Below are positions 41,396 to 49,990 of a stretch of 64,000 nt of DNA, piece after piece (the first letter of the stretch is position 1; each line of letters starts with the position of its first letter). The DNA comes from DASUGC01 sp035606665. GTDB lineage: Bacteria > Acidobacteriota > Vicinamibacteria > Vicinamibacterales > SCN-69-37. The notes below the pieces were generated by a model. The model was not told the DNA's origin. It was given only the letters and a program-made list of their open reading frames with translations, and did not search any database. The translations under genes were made by a program, and so were the position numbers. The stretch covers positions 62,001-126,000 of the forward strand of contig DATNEY010000013.1 of assembly GCA_035606665.1 (NCBI GenBank), read 5' to 3'.

Positions 41396-42570
41396 CGCGA
41401 CACCTCGCGCCGGAGATCCGCGATCAGCCGGCCAAGACGCGGATAGTGCCCGTAGAGAAACTCTCGCCACGGATCGACATCGTCGGGTCTCTTCGCGAGC
41501 GACGCCTTCACCAGCTCGTCGGCGCGGGCAGCTTCGCCCCGCTGCAACTCGAGCGCGGCGAGCGCCAGTGACGCGGACTGCGAGTCCGGTCGGATCTCGA
41601 GCGCGATGGCAAGGTCGATTCTGGCCTCGTCGGGCTTCGTCTGGAGCACCGTCCATCCGCTCAGAAACCGCGCGAGGTACTTCAGATCCCTGTCGTGCGC
41701 AGCCCTCGCGGCCTCGGCAAATTCAGCGCGGCCACCTTCGACGTCACCGGTCGCCCACAACACATAGCCGAGGCGAAGCCGTGCTTCCGCGCCGACTTCC
41801 GGGTCGTCAACGAGCGCACGCATGGCTGAAAGTGCCGCCTCTTTGGGATTGACGCGCGCCCGTGTATTCACCGGCATTCCGCCCCGACCGTTGTTGATGA
41901 TCGAGACGAAGTCCAGCGCGACGCCTCCACCGGCCGTGGTCACGTTGTAGCGCGAGGCGACAGCGATGGCCTGTTCGAGGCGGAGGCGCGCATCGCCCGG
42001 ATGACGGACGAGCGCTTCGGCCAGGAGACCTCGTTCCGGAATCATCGCGCCTGGCATGGCTGTGTACAGGACGGGGAACTCGCGCACGCCTTCCAGCAAC
42101 GCCGATGCCGCCAGCACCCACGCGCGTTCCGCAGCGTCGGGCACCGTTCGCTCCACCAGCAGTTGCCACGCCCACTGGATCACGCACAGCCCCGCGGGGG
42201 CTTTCGCGTCTTTGTTCTTGGAGTTTGGTGGCAGTGGGCAGACGTTGGGCAGCAGCGCAGCCCATCTGCCGCGCTCAACCGCCAGATGTTCCGTTTCCAA
42301 GGCGAATGCCGCCGCGGCGAGCAGCCGTTGCGGCTTCGCTGATGGCACTGCATCAATCCAGACGCGGCCCGTCGTGCGCCATTCGGTGCGCAGCTGATTC
42401 GCTTCGACATCGCCCGCCGAGGCCACCGCACCCATGGCCTGATCGAACCTGCCAGCCGAGTAGTCATCGAGCAGGTGTGCCAGATCGAGCACACGTGTGC
42501 CGGCCCGGCCCGACAGTCCCCCCACACAGATCGCAATCACGACGACGGCGCACGTCCACCTGGCAGTCAC
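41392..42570 (-). CDS. secreted TPR-repeat protein
   Basis: A 392-residue protein with an N-terminal signal (CAVVVIAICVGGLSG). The C-terminal half (about 240-380) shows tetratricopeptide pairs: EAALSAMRALVDDPEVGAEARLRLGYVLWATGDVEGGRAEFAEAAR, IDLAIALEIRPDSQSASLALAALELQRGEAARADELVKASL. The N-terminal half is helical without a name. It precedes the VWFA gene with a 4-base overlap. The pair is a recurrent acidobacterial association; its function is undetermined. The start is 50 bases from the divergent MFS gene. Confidence 0.8.
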   Translation of the reverse strand: MTARWTCAVVVIAICVGGLSGRAGTRVLDLAHLLDDYSAGRFDQAMGAVASAGDVEANQLRTEWRTTGRVWIDAVPSAKPQRLLAAAAFALETEHLAVERGRWAALLPNVCPLPPNSKNKDAKAPAGLCVIQWAWQLLVERTVPDAAERAWVLAASALLEGVREFPVLYTAMPGAMIPERGLLAEALVRHPGDARLRLEQAIAVASRYNVTTAGGGVALDFVSIINNGRGGMPVNTRARVNPKEAALSAMRALVDDPEVGAEARLRLGYVLWATGDVEGGRAEFAEAARAAHDRDLKYLARFLSGWTVLQTKPDEARIDLAIALEIRPDSQSASLALAALELQRGEAARADELVKASLAKRPDDVDPWREFLYGHYPRLGRLIADLRREVSR

Positions 42571-42607
42571 GGGGGTATTAGACGACGGGTCGCGGCACCG
42601 GGATGTC

Positions 42608-42613
42608 TATAAT
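42608..42613 (+). promoter_or_regulatory. consensus TATAAT of the MFS gene (leaderless)
   Basis: A perfect TATAAT ends 7 bases before the ATG at 42621, so the transcript should begin at or within a base of the start codon. An ATG at 42603 would place the -10 box inside the gene. Confidence 0.65.
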
Positions 42614-42620
42614 CACGCCA

Positions 42621-43994
42621 ATGTCCCAGAGATTGACGCGCACGCAGTGGCTGATCTGCATCATGGCTGCGATCGGCTTCGCGTTCGACATCTACGAAAT
42701 CCTGATGCTCCCCCTCATCGTCGCCCCGGCGCTGGCTGCGCTGGTCAAGGCGACGCCCGGCACGGACGCCTACAACTACTGGATCGGAGTGCTGCTCTGG
42801 GTCCCGGCGATCGCGGGCGGCATCTTCGGCCTGCTCGGCGGCTACCTGACCGACCGGCTGGGGCGCCGCCGCGTGCTCACGTGGAGCATCCTGATCTACG
42901 CCGTGTCGGCATTCGCCGCCGGATACAGCACGAACATCTGGATGTTCCTCTTCTTCCGATGCACCACGTTCATCGGCGTCTGCGTCGAGTTCGTCGCCGC
43001 CGTCGCCTGGCTGGCGGAGATCTTCACGGAACCGAAACAACGCGAGCGCGTGCTGGGCTACACGCAGGCGTTCTCCTCGATCGGCGGAGCGATGGTGACG
43101 GCCGCGAGTGCGTGGATCCTCACGCACGGCACGTCACTGCCCGCGATCTACGGCCAGCACGAGTCGTGGCGGTACACGCTGATGTCCGGATTGATTCCGG
43201 CGCTGCCGCTGATCATCATCCGGCCGTTCCTGCCCGAGTCACCCGCGTGGCTGCAGAAGAAGGCTGCCGGCACACTGAAGCGGCCGAGCGTCGCGCAACT
43301 CTTCAGCCCCGAGCTGCGCCGCGTCACCATCGTCACTACGCTGATGTTCGCGATGTCGTACGGCGCCGCGTTCGGCGCGATCCAGCACATGCCGCGCATC
43401 GTGCCGGCCACGCCTGAAGTGGCGCCGATGACCCTGAGCCGGCCGATGCCGCCAGACCCGGCGGGCGCGGCGGCCTGGCGCGCGGAACTCGGCCGCGCCA
43501 AGCAGCGGGTGGGCGCAGACGTGCAGTGGTGGCAGGAGATCGGCGGCCTCGCCGGACGAACCGCCCTGGCGATGCTGCTCCTTGTTATCGTGAGCCGGCG
43601 CGGACTGCTCCGCCTGTTCCAGGTTCCCGGATTGATCGTCGTCCCGATCGTGTTCTGGTTTGCTCCCGGCTCGTCCGTGGGGCTGCTCAAGGCCGGAATG
43701 TTCTTCGCGGGATTCTTCACGGTTGCGCAATTCAGTTTCTGGGGAAACTATCTGCCCCGGGTCTATCCCACGCATCTGCGCGGTACGGGCGAGGGCTTCG
43801 CGGCCAACGTCGGCGGCCGCATGCTCGGCACCGGCTTCGCGTTCGTGACGACAACGCTTGCGTCGAGTCTGTCGGGGCCGCCGCACGTGCAACTCGCGCT
43901 GGCGGCGACGATCGTGGGCGCGTTCGTCTACGTCTGCGGCTTCGCGTTGAGTTTTGCGCTGCCGGAACCGAAGGGCGTGGAGTTACCTGACTAA
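42621..43994 (+). CDS. MFS transporter
   Basis: A 457-residue 12-helix major facilitator. The first half has LICIMAAIGFAFDIYEILMLPLIV and the loop 2-3 signature GGYLTDRLGRRRV; the second half has FFAGFFTVAQFSFWGNYLPRVYPTHLRGTGEGF. An unusual hydrophilic insertion (about 265-310, with a Pro/Ala stretch SRPMPPDPAGAAAWRAELG) lies between helices 7 and 8. The substrate is likely a sugar or organic acid by resemblance. ATG 42621 is chosen over 42603 because of TATAAT just upstream. Two hairpins follow the stop. Confidence 0.9.
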   Translation: MSQRLTRTQWLICIMAAIGFAFDIYEILMLPLIVAPALAALVKATPGTDAYNYWIGVLLWVPAIAGGIFGLLGGYLTDRLGRRRVLTWSILIYAVSAFAAGYSTNIWMFLFFRCTTFIGVCVEFVAAVAWLAEIFTEPKQRERVLGYTQAFSSIGGAMVTAASAWILTHGTSLPAIYGQHESWRYTLMSGLIPALPLIIIRPFLPESPAWLQKKAAGTLKRPSVAQLFSPELRRVTIVTTLMFAMSYGAAFGAIQHMPRIVPATPEVAPMTLSRPMPPDPAGAAAWRAELGRAKQRVGADVQWWQEIGGLAGRTALAMLLLVIVSRRGLLRLFQVPGLIVVPIVFWFAPGSSVGLLKAGMFFAGFFTVAQFSFWGNYLPRVYPTHLRGTGEGFAANVGGRMLGTGFAFVTTTLASSLSGPPHVQLALAATIVGAFVYVCGFALSFALPEPKGVELPD

Positions 43995-43996
43995 CG

Positions 43997-44048
43997 GCCC
44001 GGGGTCTGAGGACCCCGGGCTCCATCATCTGAAGGCCGGGTCTTCAGA
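43997..44048 (+). terminator. double hairpin after the MFS gene
   Basis: A perfect 10-base stem (GCCCGGGGTC, TGAG, GACCCCGGGC at 43997-44020) and a second stem (TCTGAAG with CTTCAGA at 44028-44048). No U-tract. The GGTCTGAAGACC theme also appears at 27045-27064. Confidence 0.55.
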
Positions 44049-44079
44049 CACGGCGTTGCCGCGCCGATAAACCCGGCTG

Positions 44080-46599
44080 GTGCGTCACGCCGTCCGGCAA
44101 CTGCTTCGCACACCATCATTTACAGCGACCGCCGTCCTGATGCTGGCGACAGGAATCGCGAGCGTCACGACGATCTTCGCGGTCGTCGACAAGATCGTTT
44201 TCGAGCCCGTTCGAGCGGCCACGCATCCCAACGTCTACAAGATCGGTTCGTTCTCCGTCCCTGTTTTCGAGACGCTCCACGCGAATCTTCCCGAAGGCGT
44301 CGATGCTGTGACTGCGTTCGAAGTGGTCTGGGACAGGCTGATTCAGATCCCGGGCCGCGCGGAGCGCGCGGATGTCTGGAGAATCGGGGGTGGCTACTCG
44401 AAAGTCCTCAGCGCCGGCGCCATGGCCGGCCGTTGGATCAGCGATACCGACAATGTTGGCGGCGAGATCGATCCGAAGATCACGATTGAAGGACATCAGT
44501 TCCCGCTCGTCCTCGGCCAGCTCGGCGCCGATGTCGCCGTAATCAGCCATCGCCTCTGGAAGGAGTGGTTCAACGCCTCGCTCGATGTCGTCACGCGAGG
44601 CTCGATCCAGGTGGATGGCCGGCCGATGCAGATCGTCGGCGTCGCAGCCGCGGGATTCGAGCCGACGATCGATGTCTGGACTCCGTTTGGCCGCCGCAGG
44701 CCGCTCACGCGCGAAGAACTCGAGCTGCAAAAGACGATGAAGCCGTCGGCCTGGATTGGAACGTACCCACAACCGGGGCCGCCGACGATTCGTACTATGG
44801 TGCGCGTGGAGCCGGCGACACCTCTGGCGGTTGTGAGCGCGCGCCTGGCGGCGGCGACGCAGGTGAGAATGTCGACGCGAGACCTTGTTTCCTTCCCGGA
44901 CAACGTCGACGTCCGAATCTTGCGGACGGGCTACGTGATACTCGGATTCGCCGCACTGATTTTCGTTGCCGCCTGCGCGAACCTCGGCAACATGCTTTTC
45001 GCGCGCGCTACCGACCGCGAGGGCGAGCTCGCAACCCGCATGGCGCTGGGCGCCTCGAGGTGGACGATTTTCGGCCTGCTCTTCTCCGAGACCGTCATCA
45101 TCTGCGCCGCCGCCGCCGCGATCGGTCTCGGCGCCTCGATTGCAGCGCTTCGAATGTTCGCGAGCGCGGTGCCGGCATTCCAGATCTCGTACTGGCAAAG
45201 CGTTCGCCTTGATCTCGCGCCGGACTGGCGGATCGTCAGCCTCGCGATCGTCGCGGGCGCGATCGCGGCGGTGGCTGTCGGTTTGGGCAGCCTCCGGCGA
45301 TCAAGCCGCGTTTCCCTGCTTGTGCGGCTGGCGGCGGCAAGCTCCGCCGTCGTGACCAGAAACGAGGGACGGGCGCTGCGTACACTGCTCGTCGCCATCC
45401 AGGTCACGGCAGCGGTGCTGCTACTGATCACCACGGGCATGCTGCTCGAAAACACGAGCAAGCGTCTGAACCGTCGCTTGATGTTCAACACCTCGCCTGT
45501 CACCGGCGCCACCGTCGAACTGCCCGGGACCTATGATGAGTCGCGCGGGCAGCACTTCTTCGAACAGCTCGTGGCCCGCGTGCGCTCGATCGACGGCGTG
45601 TCCGCAGCAGCGGTCGCCGACGCCCTACCGGGCGGCGAGGCGCCATCGCCGCAGGGCGGCATGAGCGCCATCGCAACCTCTCCACCGGAACGAGGCCTGA
45701 GCGGTGTGCAGTTGCGACTCGACGGATCCTGGATTCACGTTTCTCCGGGACTGTTGGACACACTCGGAATTCGCCTCGTAAGGGGAAGGGACGTCACGCC
45801 GGCCGATGTTGCGGGGTCGGACCCGGTTGTCATGGTGAGCGAGGCGGCCGCGAGCGCACTCTGGCCGGGCCAGGATCCTCTCGGCCGGCCGGTCTGGTGC
45901 TGTGGCGCTCGCTATGCGCGGAGAGTGGTTGGCATCGTCACGAATCCGGTCACCGTCAAGAACCGGCCGCTGACGCTCAATCTGCAGGAGGCCATTGCCA
46001 GTGCCGTCAGCGGCAATACCGCGGGCGCGTTCGTGTTCCTGCCTGCGACCCAGCAGTACAAGAAGCGCATGCTCATCCTCGCGCGGTCCGATGCGCCGGC
46101 TGCGTTGACACAGCCGCTGCGTGACGCGGTCGTGAGCCTCGATCCTGCTGTTCCCGTCTTTGACGCCGGACCGGTCGACACGACGCAGTTCCGGCAGTGG
46201 AAGGCGGAGCGGTCGGTACGCCTGCTTGCCGGAATCCTCGGATTCCTCTCGCTGGCCATCGCCATCATGGGTGTCTACGCCGTCGTGTCGTACTTCGTGA
46301 GTCGAAGAACGCGTGAGTTCGGCCTGAGGCTCGCCCTTGGTTCCAGTCGCGGCCAGATCATCAAGCTGGTGATCGATCACGCCATACACATGGTGCTGAT
46401 CGGGCTCCTGCCTGGCGTGTTGCTGGCAAGCTGGGGCACGCGCGTCTTCCAGGCGGAACTCGTCTCGATTCATCCCAACGGTCTGACGGCGTGGATACTC
46501 GTCCCGCTGCTCCTGCTCGCTGCGGCGGTCGTCGCGGCATACATCCCGGCGCGCCGCGCTTCGCGCGTCGAACCGATCCGGACGCTCAAAGAACTTTGA
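44080..46599 (+). CDS. ADOP-type FtsX/MacB permease
   Basis: An 839-residue permease from GTG 44080. MRHAVRQLLRTPSFTATAVLMLATGIASVTTIFAVVDKIVF is the first helix block, then a periplasmic part to about 280, FtsX helices about 285-420 (FVAACANLGNMLFARATDREGELATRMALGAS), a second periplasmic part about 460-700, and the closing helices with YFVSRRTREFGLRLALGSSRGQIIKL. No ATPase or regulator is adjacent, so it stands alone, unlike the two other permeases here. A Cys pair (VWCCGARY) in the second periplasmic part is unusual. Substrate unknown. Confidence 0.9.
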   Translation: MRHAVRQLLRTPSFTATAVLMLATGIASVTTIFAVVDKIVFEPVRAATHPNVYKIGSFSVPVFETLHANLPEGVDAVTAFEVVWDRLIQIPGRAERADVWRIGGGYSKVLSAGAMAGRWISDTDNVGGEIDPKITIEGHQFPLVLGQLGADVAVISHRLWKEWFNASLDVVTRGSIQVDGRPMQIVGVAAAGFEPTIDVWTPFGRRRPLTREELELQKTMKPSAWIGTYPQPGPPTIRTMVRVEPATPLAVVSARLAAATQVRMSTRDLVSFPDNVDVRILRTGYVILGFAALIFVAACANLGNMLFARATDREGELATRMALGASRWTIFGLLFSETVIICAAAAAIGLGASIAALRMFASAVPAFQISYWQSVRLDLAPDWRIVSLAIVAGAIAAVAVGLGSLRRSSRVSLLVRLAAASSAVVTRNEGRALRTLLVAIQVTAAVLLLITTGMLLENTSKRLNRRLMFNTSPVTGATVELPGTYDESRGQHFFEQLVARVRSIDGVSAAAVADALPGGEAPSPQGGMSAIATSPPERGLSGVQLRLDGSWIHVSPGLLDTLGIRLVRGRDVTPADVAGSDPVVMVSEAAASALWPGQDPLGRPVWCCGARYARRVVGIVTNPVTVKNRPLTLNLQEAIASAVSGNTAGAFVFLPATQQYKKRMLILARSDAPAALTQPLRDAVVSLDPAVPVFDAGPVDTTQFRQWKAERSVRLLAGILGFLSLAIAIMGVYAVVSYFVSRRTREFGLRLALGSSRGQIIKLVIDHAIHMVLIGLLPGVLLASWGTRVFQAELVSIHPNGLTAWILVPLLLLAAAVVAAYIPARRASRVEPIRTLKEL

Positions 46600-46604
46600 G
46601 CCCA

Positions 46605-46659
46605 CTTGCAGGTTGCAGGTTGTAGGTTGCAGCTTGGCGCGGAGAGGTTGTAGGTTGTG
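46605..46659. repeat. heptad repeat (AGGTTGC type) spanning a start codon
   Basis: AGGTTGC, AGGTTGT, AGGTTGC units, a short interruption, then GAGGTTGTAGGTTGTG, the end of which supplies the GTG start of the next gene. Confidence 0.65.
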
Positions 46660-47205
46660 TCGGTGATTCGTCCAGTTCTCGGCATTCTGTTCGTCGCGGC
46701 CGTCGCAACGGCGGGCGATCACGTCTGGTATGCGGTGGGCGCGAGAAACGAAGCGACCGCCGGATCGATGCATGGCGCGGCGCTGCTTGGGGCCGTGGGT
46801 CTCGTTCTCGGCTGGCTCTCGGGACGATTGGTCGCCGGATTGCTGGCCGGCATGGCCGCCGGAGTCGGCGGCGCGCTTGCCTACTATGCGATTGCGGCGG
46901 TCCTCGGCGGGCGAGGCATGAGCCTGACAGCGATGGTGGCGGCGTGGGCGGCGGTCTGGATCGTTCTCGCGGTGTTCGACGCGCGGCTCCTGCAACGGCC
47001 ACCGGGCGCGTTGACTACGGCCCTTGGACGCGGCGTCATCGCCGCCATCCTCGGCGGCGCCGCGTTCTACTTCATGTTTCCGTTCTTCTGGGGACGCGAG
47101 TCGAGAGACTACAGCGATCTGGTCAAGTTCGGCGCGTGGGCGATTGCGTGGGCGCCGGGCATTCTCGCGATAAGTTCGAAGTTCAAAGTTCGAAGTTCGA
47201 AATAG
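46657..47205 (+). CDS. hypothetical polytopic membrane protein
   Basis: A 182-residue protein with about five transmembrane helices (LGILFVAAVATAGDHVWYAV, GAVGLVLGWLSGRLVAGLLAG, AYYAIAAVLGG, VAAWAAVWIVLAVFDARLL, GRGVIAAILGGAAFYFMFPFFWG). No family is recognised. Both ends grow out of heptad repeats: the GTG start is the last base triplet of an AGGTTGT block and the C-terminus SSKFKVRSSK is encoded by an AAGTTCG block. It follows the orphan permease by 57 bases. Confidence 0.65.
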   Translation: MSVIRPVLGILFVAAVATAGDHVWYAVGARNEATAGSMHGAALLGAVGLVLGWLSGRLVAGLLAGMAAGVGGALAYYAIAAVLGGRGMSLTAMVAAWAAVWIVLAVFDARLLQRPPGALTTALGRGVIAAILGGAAFYFMFPFFWGRESRDYSDLVKFGAWAIAWAPGILAISSKFKVRSSK

Positions 47206-47251
47206 GAGCACGGTCTACTCGCACTTCGAACTTGGTACTTCGAACTTCGCG
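47172..47251. repeat. inverted heptad repeat (AAGTTCG type), possible bidirectional terminator
   Basis: AAGTTCG, AAGTTCA, AAGTTCG, AAGTTCG at 47172-47203 face CACTTCGAACTTGGTACTTCG at 47222-47251. The two arms can pair across a 18-base loop between convergent genes, as at 14208-14267. Confidence 0.65.
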
Positions 47252-47256
47252 AAGCG

Positions 47257-48375
47257 TCAGCCGCCGAAGGCGTACAACCGTCCGTCCGCATCTCCAATAA
47301 CAATGCGGCCGCCGGACACCCCTGGAGACGCGGTGAAGCCGACGCCAGCCTCGAACTCCCAGATCTTCTTACCGCTGGCGAGATCCAGCACGTAGAGCTT
47401 GCCGTCGCCCCCGCCGACCACAACGCGGTCGCCGGCAATCGCCGGCGATGACTCGACGCGCGCGCGCGTCATGAACGTCCAGCGCGATTTGCCGCTGGTG
47501 AGATCGATCGCGCGTACCTGTTTGTCGCGGCCGCCGATGACGAGGAAGTCGCGCGCGAGCGCGGCCGACGAGTAGTACGGAAACGGCCGGTCCCGATCCT
47601 CGAAGCGCCACTTCACCTTCTTCGTCGCAATATCCACGGCGATGACTTCGTTGCCGTAGGTGCCCCAGTAGCCGACGCCGGCGGCGATCGCCGGAGACGC
47701 GATGCTGTAACCCTCGACGGCGAGTTTCACGACCTCCGTGCCGTCGGAAATACGAACGCCGTGGAAGTACTCGTCACAGCCACCGAAGTACGCGACGCCG
47801 TTCCAGACCGACGGCGTGGCATGGACGTAATTCTCTGTCGTGTACTTCCAGACCTGCTTCCCTGTCGCGGTGTCGAGCGCGTAGAGGCTGCCGTCGTACG
47901 ATCCGATCAGGACGCGCGTGCCGACGACGACGGGCGATGACTTGATCTCGGCGCCGGTCTTGAACGTCCACTTCGCCTTGCCCGTGGCCGCATCGACGGC
48001 GTGGAACACACCGGTCAGATCGCCGATGTAGACCGTGCCGCTCGCGACGGCCGGAGACGACTCGCCGATGCCGAAGTCCGCCGGCGCGGCGCGGTACTTC
48101 CACTTCGCCTTGCCCGTCGCGAGATCGACGGCATGCAGCTCGCCGCTTGCCGAGCCGACATAGGCCACGCCATCGACCACAGCGGCCGACGATTCGATGG
48201 CGCCGCCTGCTTCGTAGGTCCACAACAGCTTGAGTGTTGCCGGCAGCGGCGCGGCCGCCACGCCGGTAAGCGCTGGCGTATTCCGGAACTGCGCCCAGTT
48301 CTGCGACGGCGCGGCAGAGGCAGTGGGCGCCTGAAGGTTGAGCAGTGCCGTCAGGACAAGAATCAATGCAAGCAT
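47257..48375 (-). CDS. PQQ-like beta-propeller repeat protein, secreted
   Basis: A 372-residue protein with a signal peptide (LILVLTALLNLQAPTASA) and a BamB-like propeller with very regular blades: GVAYVGSASGELHAVDLATGKAKWKYR, GTVYIGDLTGVFHAVDAATGKAKWTFK, RVLIGSYDGSLYALDTATGKQVWKYT, and so on to RIVIGDADGRLYAFGG. About seven blades, without extra domains. A Cys in GGCDEYF is unpaired. It is the last gene of a four-gene leftward run that begins with the GMC oxidoreductase at 53834. Likely periplasmic scaffold or ligand-binding. Confidence 0.88.
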   Translation of the reverse strand: MLALILVLTALLNLQAPTASAAPSQNWAQFRNTPALTGVAAAPLPATLKLLWTYEAGGAIESSAAVVDGVAYVGSASGELHAVDLATGKAKWKYRAAPADFGIGESSPAVASGTVYIGDLTGVFHAVDAATGKAKWTFKTGAEIKSSPVVVGTRVLIGSYDGSLYALDTATGKQVWKYTTENYVHATPSVWNGVAYFGGCDEYFHGVRISDGTEVVKLAVEGYSIASPAIAAGVGYWGTYGNEVIAVDIATKKVKWRFEDRDRPFPYYSSAALARDFLVIGGRDKQVRAIDLTSGKSRWTFMTRARVESSPAIAGDRVVVGGGDGKLYVLDLASGKKIWEFEAGVGFTASPGVSGGRIVIGDADGRLYAFGG

Positions 48376-48427
48376 GCTCTAAGTTCCCGATCGTTCCCGT
48401 CGTTCGCGTTCGTTCGCGTCGTTGGAA

Positions 48428-49891
48428 CTATTTCCGTTGCGCTCCCTCTTGAACCGCAAACAGGTTGTTTCTCGTCATGATGAACATGACGCCGTTGGCG
48501 GTGACGACCGTCGAGTAGACGGAGCTGTCCATCGTGTTCTCAGCGAGGATCTTCGGCGCTGGCTTCTCCGTCGGTTTGATCTGGGCGGCCGGAACGTGCT
48601 GAATCACGACCACGTCGCCGTCCTCGTCGCCGAGGTAGATCTTGCCGTCGGCGACGAGCGTCGAGCTCCACATCGCGGCGAACATGTCGTGCACCCAGAA
48701 CGGCTTGCCGGTTTTCACGTCGAGCGCGTGGAGGAAACCGCTGAAGTCCGGAACGTAGATGACGCCGTCCTTGATTGAGGCGGTCGAGATCGATCGGCGA
48801 ATCTTGTCGTAGTGCCACACGAGCCCGCTCTTCGTGATGTCGCCCCGCTTCGTCGCGTCAATCGCGTACAGATGCCCGACGCCCTCGCCGTGCTCCGGGT
48901 CCTGCCCGTTCGCAATGTAGACGACGTTGTCATAGATGACCGGCGTCGCGATGACTTCATTTCGCGTCTTCGGCCAGACGGAATCCTTCGGGTTGGTGTC
49001 GAACTCCCAGAGCTTCTTGCCCGTCTTCGCCTCGTACGCGCGGACCCAGCCATCGCCCTGCGCGTGCACGACCTGCAGGGCGCCGCCGACCGTGCCGACG
49101 GCCGGTGTCGACCACTGGCCGTGCAGGATCTTGTCGCCGGGTGACCCATCCTCCCAGACGGGCTCGCCGGTCGTCATGTCGAGCGCGACGATCGACGGCG
49201 CTTTCGGCGACGGGATGTTCACGTGGCTCTCGTCCTGGCCATTTCCCGTCGAGATGTAGAGCAGGTTGTCGTAGTAGGTCGGCGACGAATTCGCCAGGTT
49301 GTGCGGGAAGTTGCCGACGGCTTCCATCGTGTCGAACGTCCAGAGGATGTCCGGGTCGTTCTTCCCCGTCAGTTTCTCATCCTTGAACGGACCGTCGTTT
49401 TCGCCGTCCTGGAAGCCGCGGATGTCGACCGCGGTGAGCACCGCGCGGTTCGTCATGAAATACGCCTTCTCGCCGATGATGAGCGGCGACGACGCGATGC
49501 CCTGGAACGGCCAGTCGTTCGCGCGGCCGGACGACAGTTTCTCGGACGTCGCCTGCCACAGGAACTCCCCGGTCGCCTCGCTGAACGCCATCAGCACGCC
49601 GCGATCGCCGGGTTGCTTCGGATCGCGCATCGCTTCGTTGTTCGTGCCGACCAGGACGACGCCGTTCGCGACGACCGGATTGCCGTAGCTCTGCGAGCCG
49701 AGCGCCGCGACCCACTTGATGTTCTTCCCTGTCTTGACATCCCACGTCGTCGCGAGCCCGGTCGCGTCGGACACCATGTTGCGATCCGGCGACCCGCCCC
49801 ACATCGGCCAGTCTTTGACGCCCTTCGCGGATTGCGACGACACCTGAATCGCGCTCACCAACACCAGCGCGATGGCGACAAACATCCTCAT
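48428..49891 (-). CDS. PQQ-like beta-propeller repeat protein, secreted
   Basis: A 487-residue protein with a signal peptide (LVLVSAIQVSSQ) and the entry block DWPMWGGSPDRNMVSDATGLAT. Blades include GVVLVGTNNEAMRDPKQPGDRGVLMAFSEATGEFLWQ, AYFMTNRAVLTAVDIRGF and GKIYLGDEDGDVVVIQH. Longer inter-blade loops than its neighbour, rich in Asp and Lys. There are no marks of PQQ catalysis. It lies between two other propeller genes in the same orientation; its upstream neighbour is separated by 99 bases holding an octamer repeat. Confidence 0.88.
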   Translation of the reverse strand: MRMFVAIALVLVSAIQVSSQSAKGVKDWPMWGGSPDRNMVSDATGLATTWDVKTGKNIKWVAALGSQSYGNPVVANGVVLVGTNNEAMRDPKQPGDRGVLMAFSEATGEFLWQATSEKLSSGRANDWPFQGIASSPLIIGEKAYFMTNRAVLTAVDIRGFQDGENDGPFKDEKLTGKNDPDILWTFDTMEAVGNFPHNLANSSPTYYDNLLYISTGNGQDESHVNIPSPKAPSIVALDMTTGEPVWEDGSPGDKILHGQWSTPAVGTVGGALQVVHAQGDGWVRAYEAKTGKKLWEFDTNPKDSVWPKTRNEVIATPVIYDNVVYIANGQDPEHGEGVGHLYAIDATKRGDITKSGLVWHYDKIRRSISTASIKDGVIYVPDFSGFLHALDVKTGKPFWVHDMFAAMWSSTLVADGKIYLGDEDGDVVVIQHVPAAQIKPTEKPAPKILAENTMDSSVYSTVVTANGVMFIMTRNNLFAVQEGAQRK

Positions 49892-49898
49892 CGTTGCT

Positions 49899-49980
49899 CC
49901 ATGTATCGATCCATCTAGTCAACGATCCATCGATCCATCGATTGATCAATCAGATGGATCGTTGGATCGATGGATCGATG
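49899..49980. repeat. ATCGATCC-type octamer inverted repeat
   Basis: Units of GATCCATC on the left and GGATCGAT on the right meet around TTGATCAATCAG, so the block can fold into a long hairpin. It sits between two propeller genes read leftward. A related short block lies at 39148-39170. Confidence 0.65.
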
Positions 49981-49990
49981 TGTAAATACG

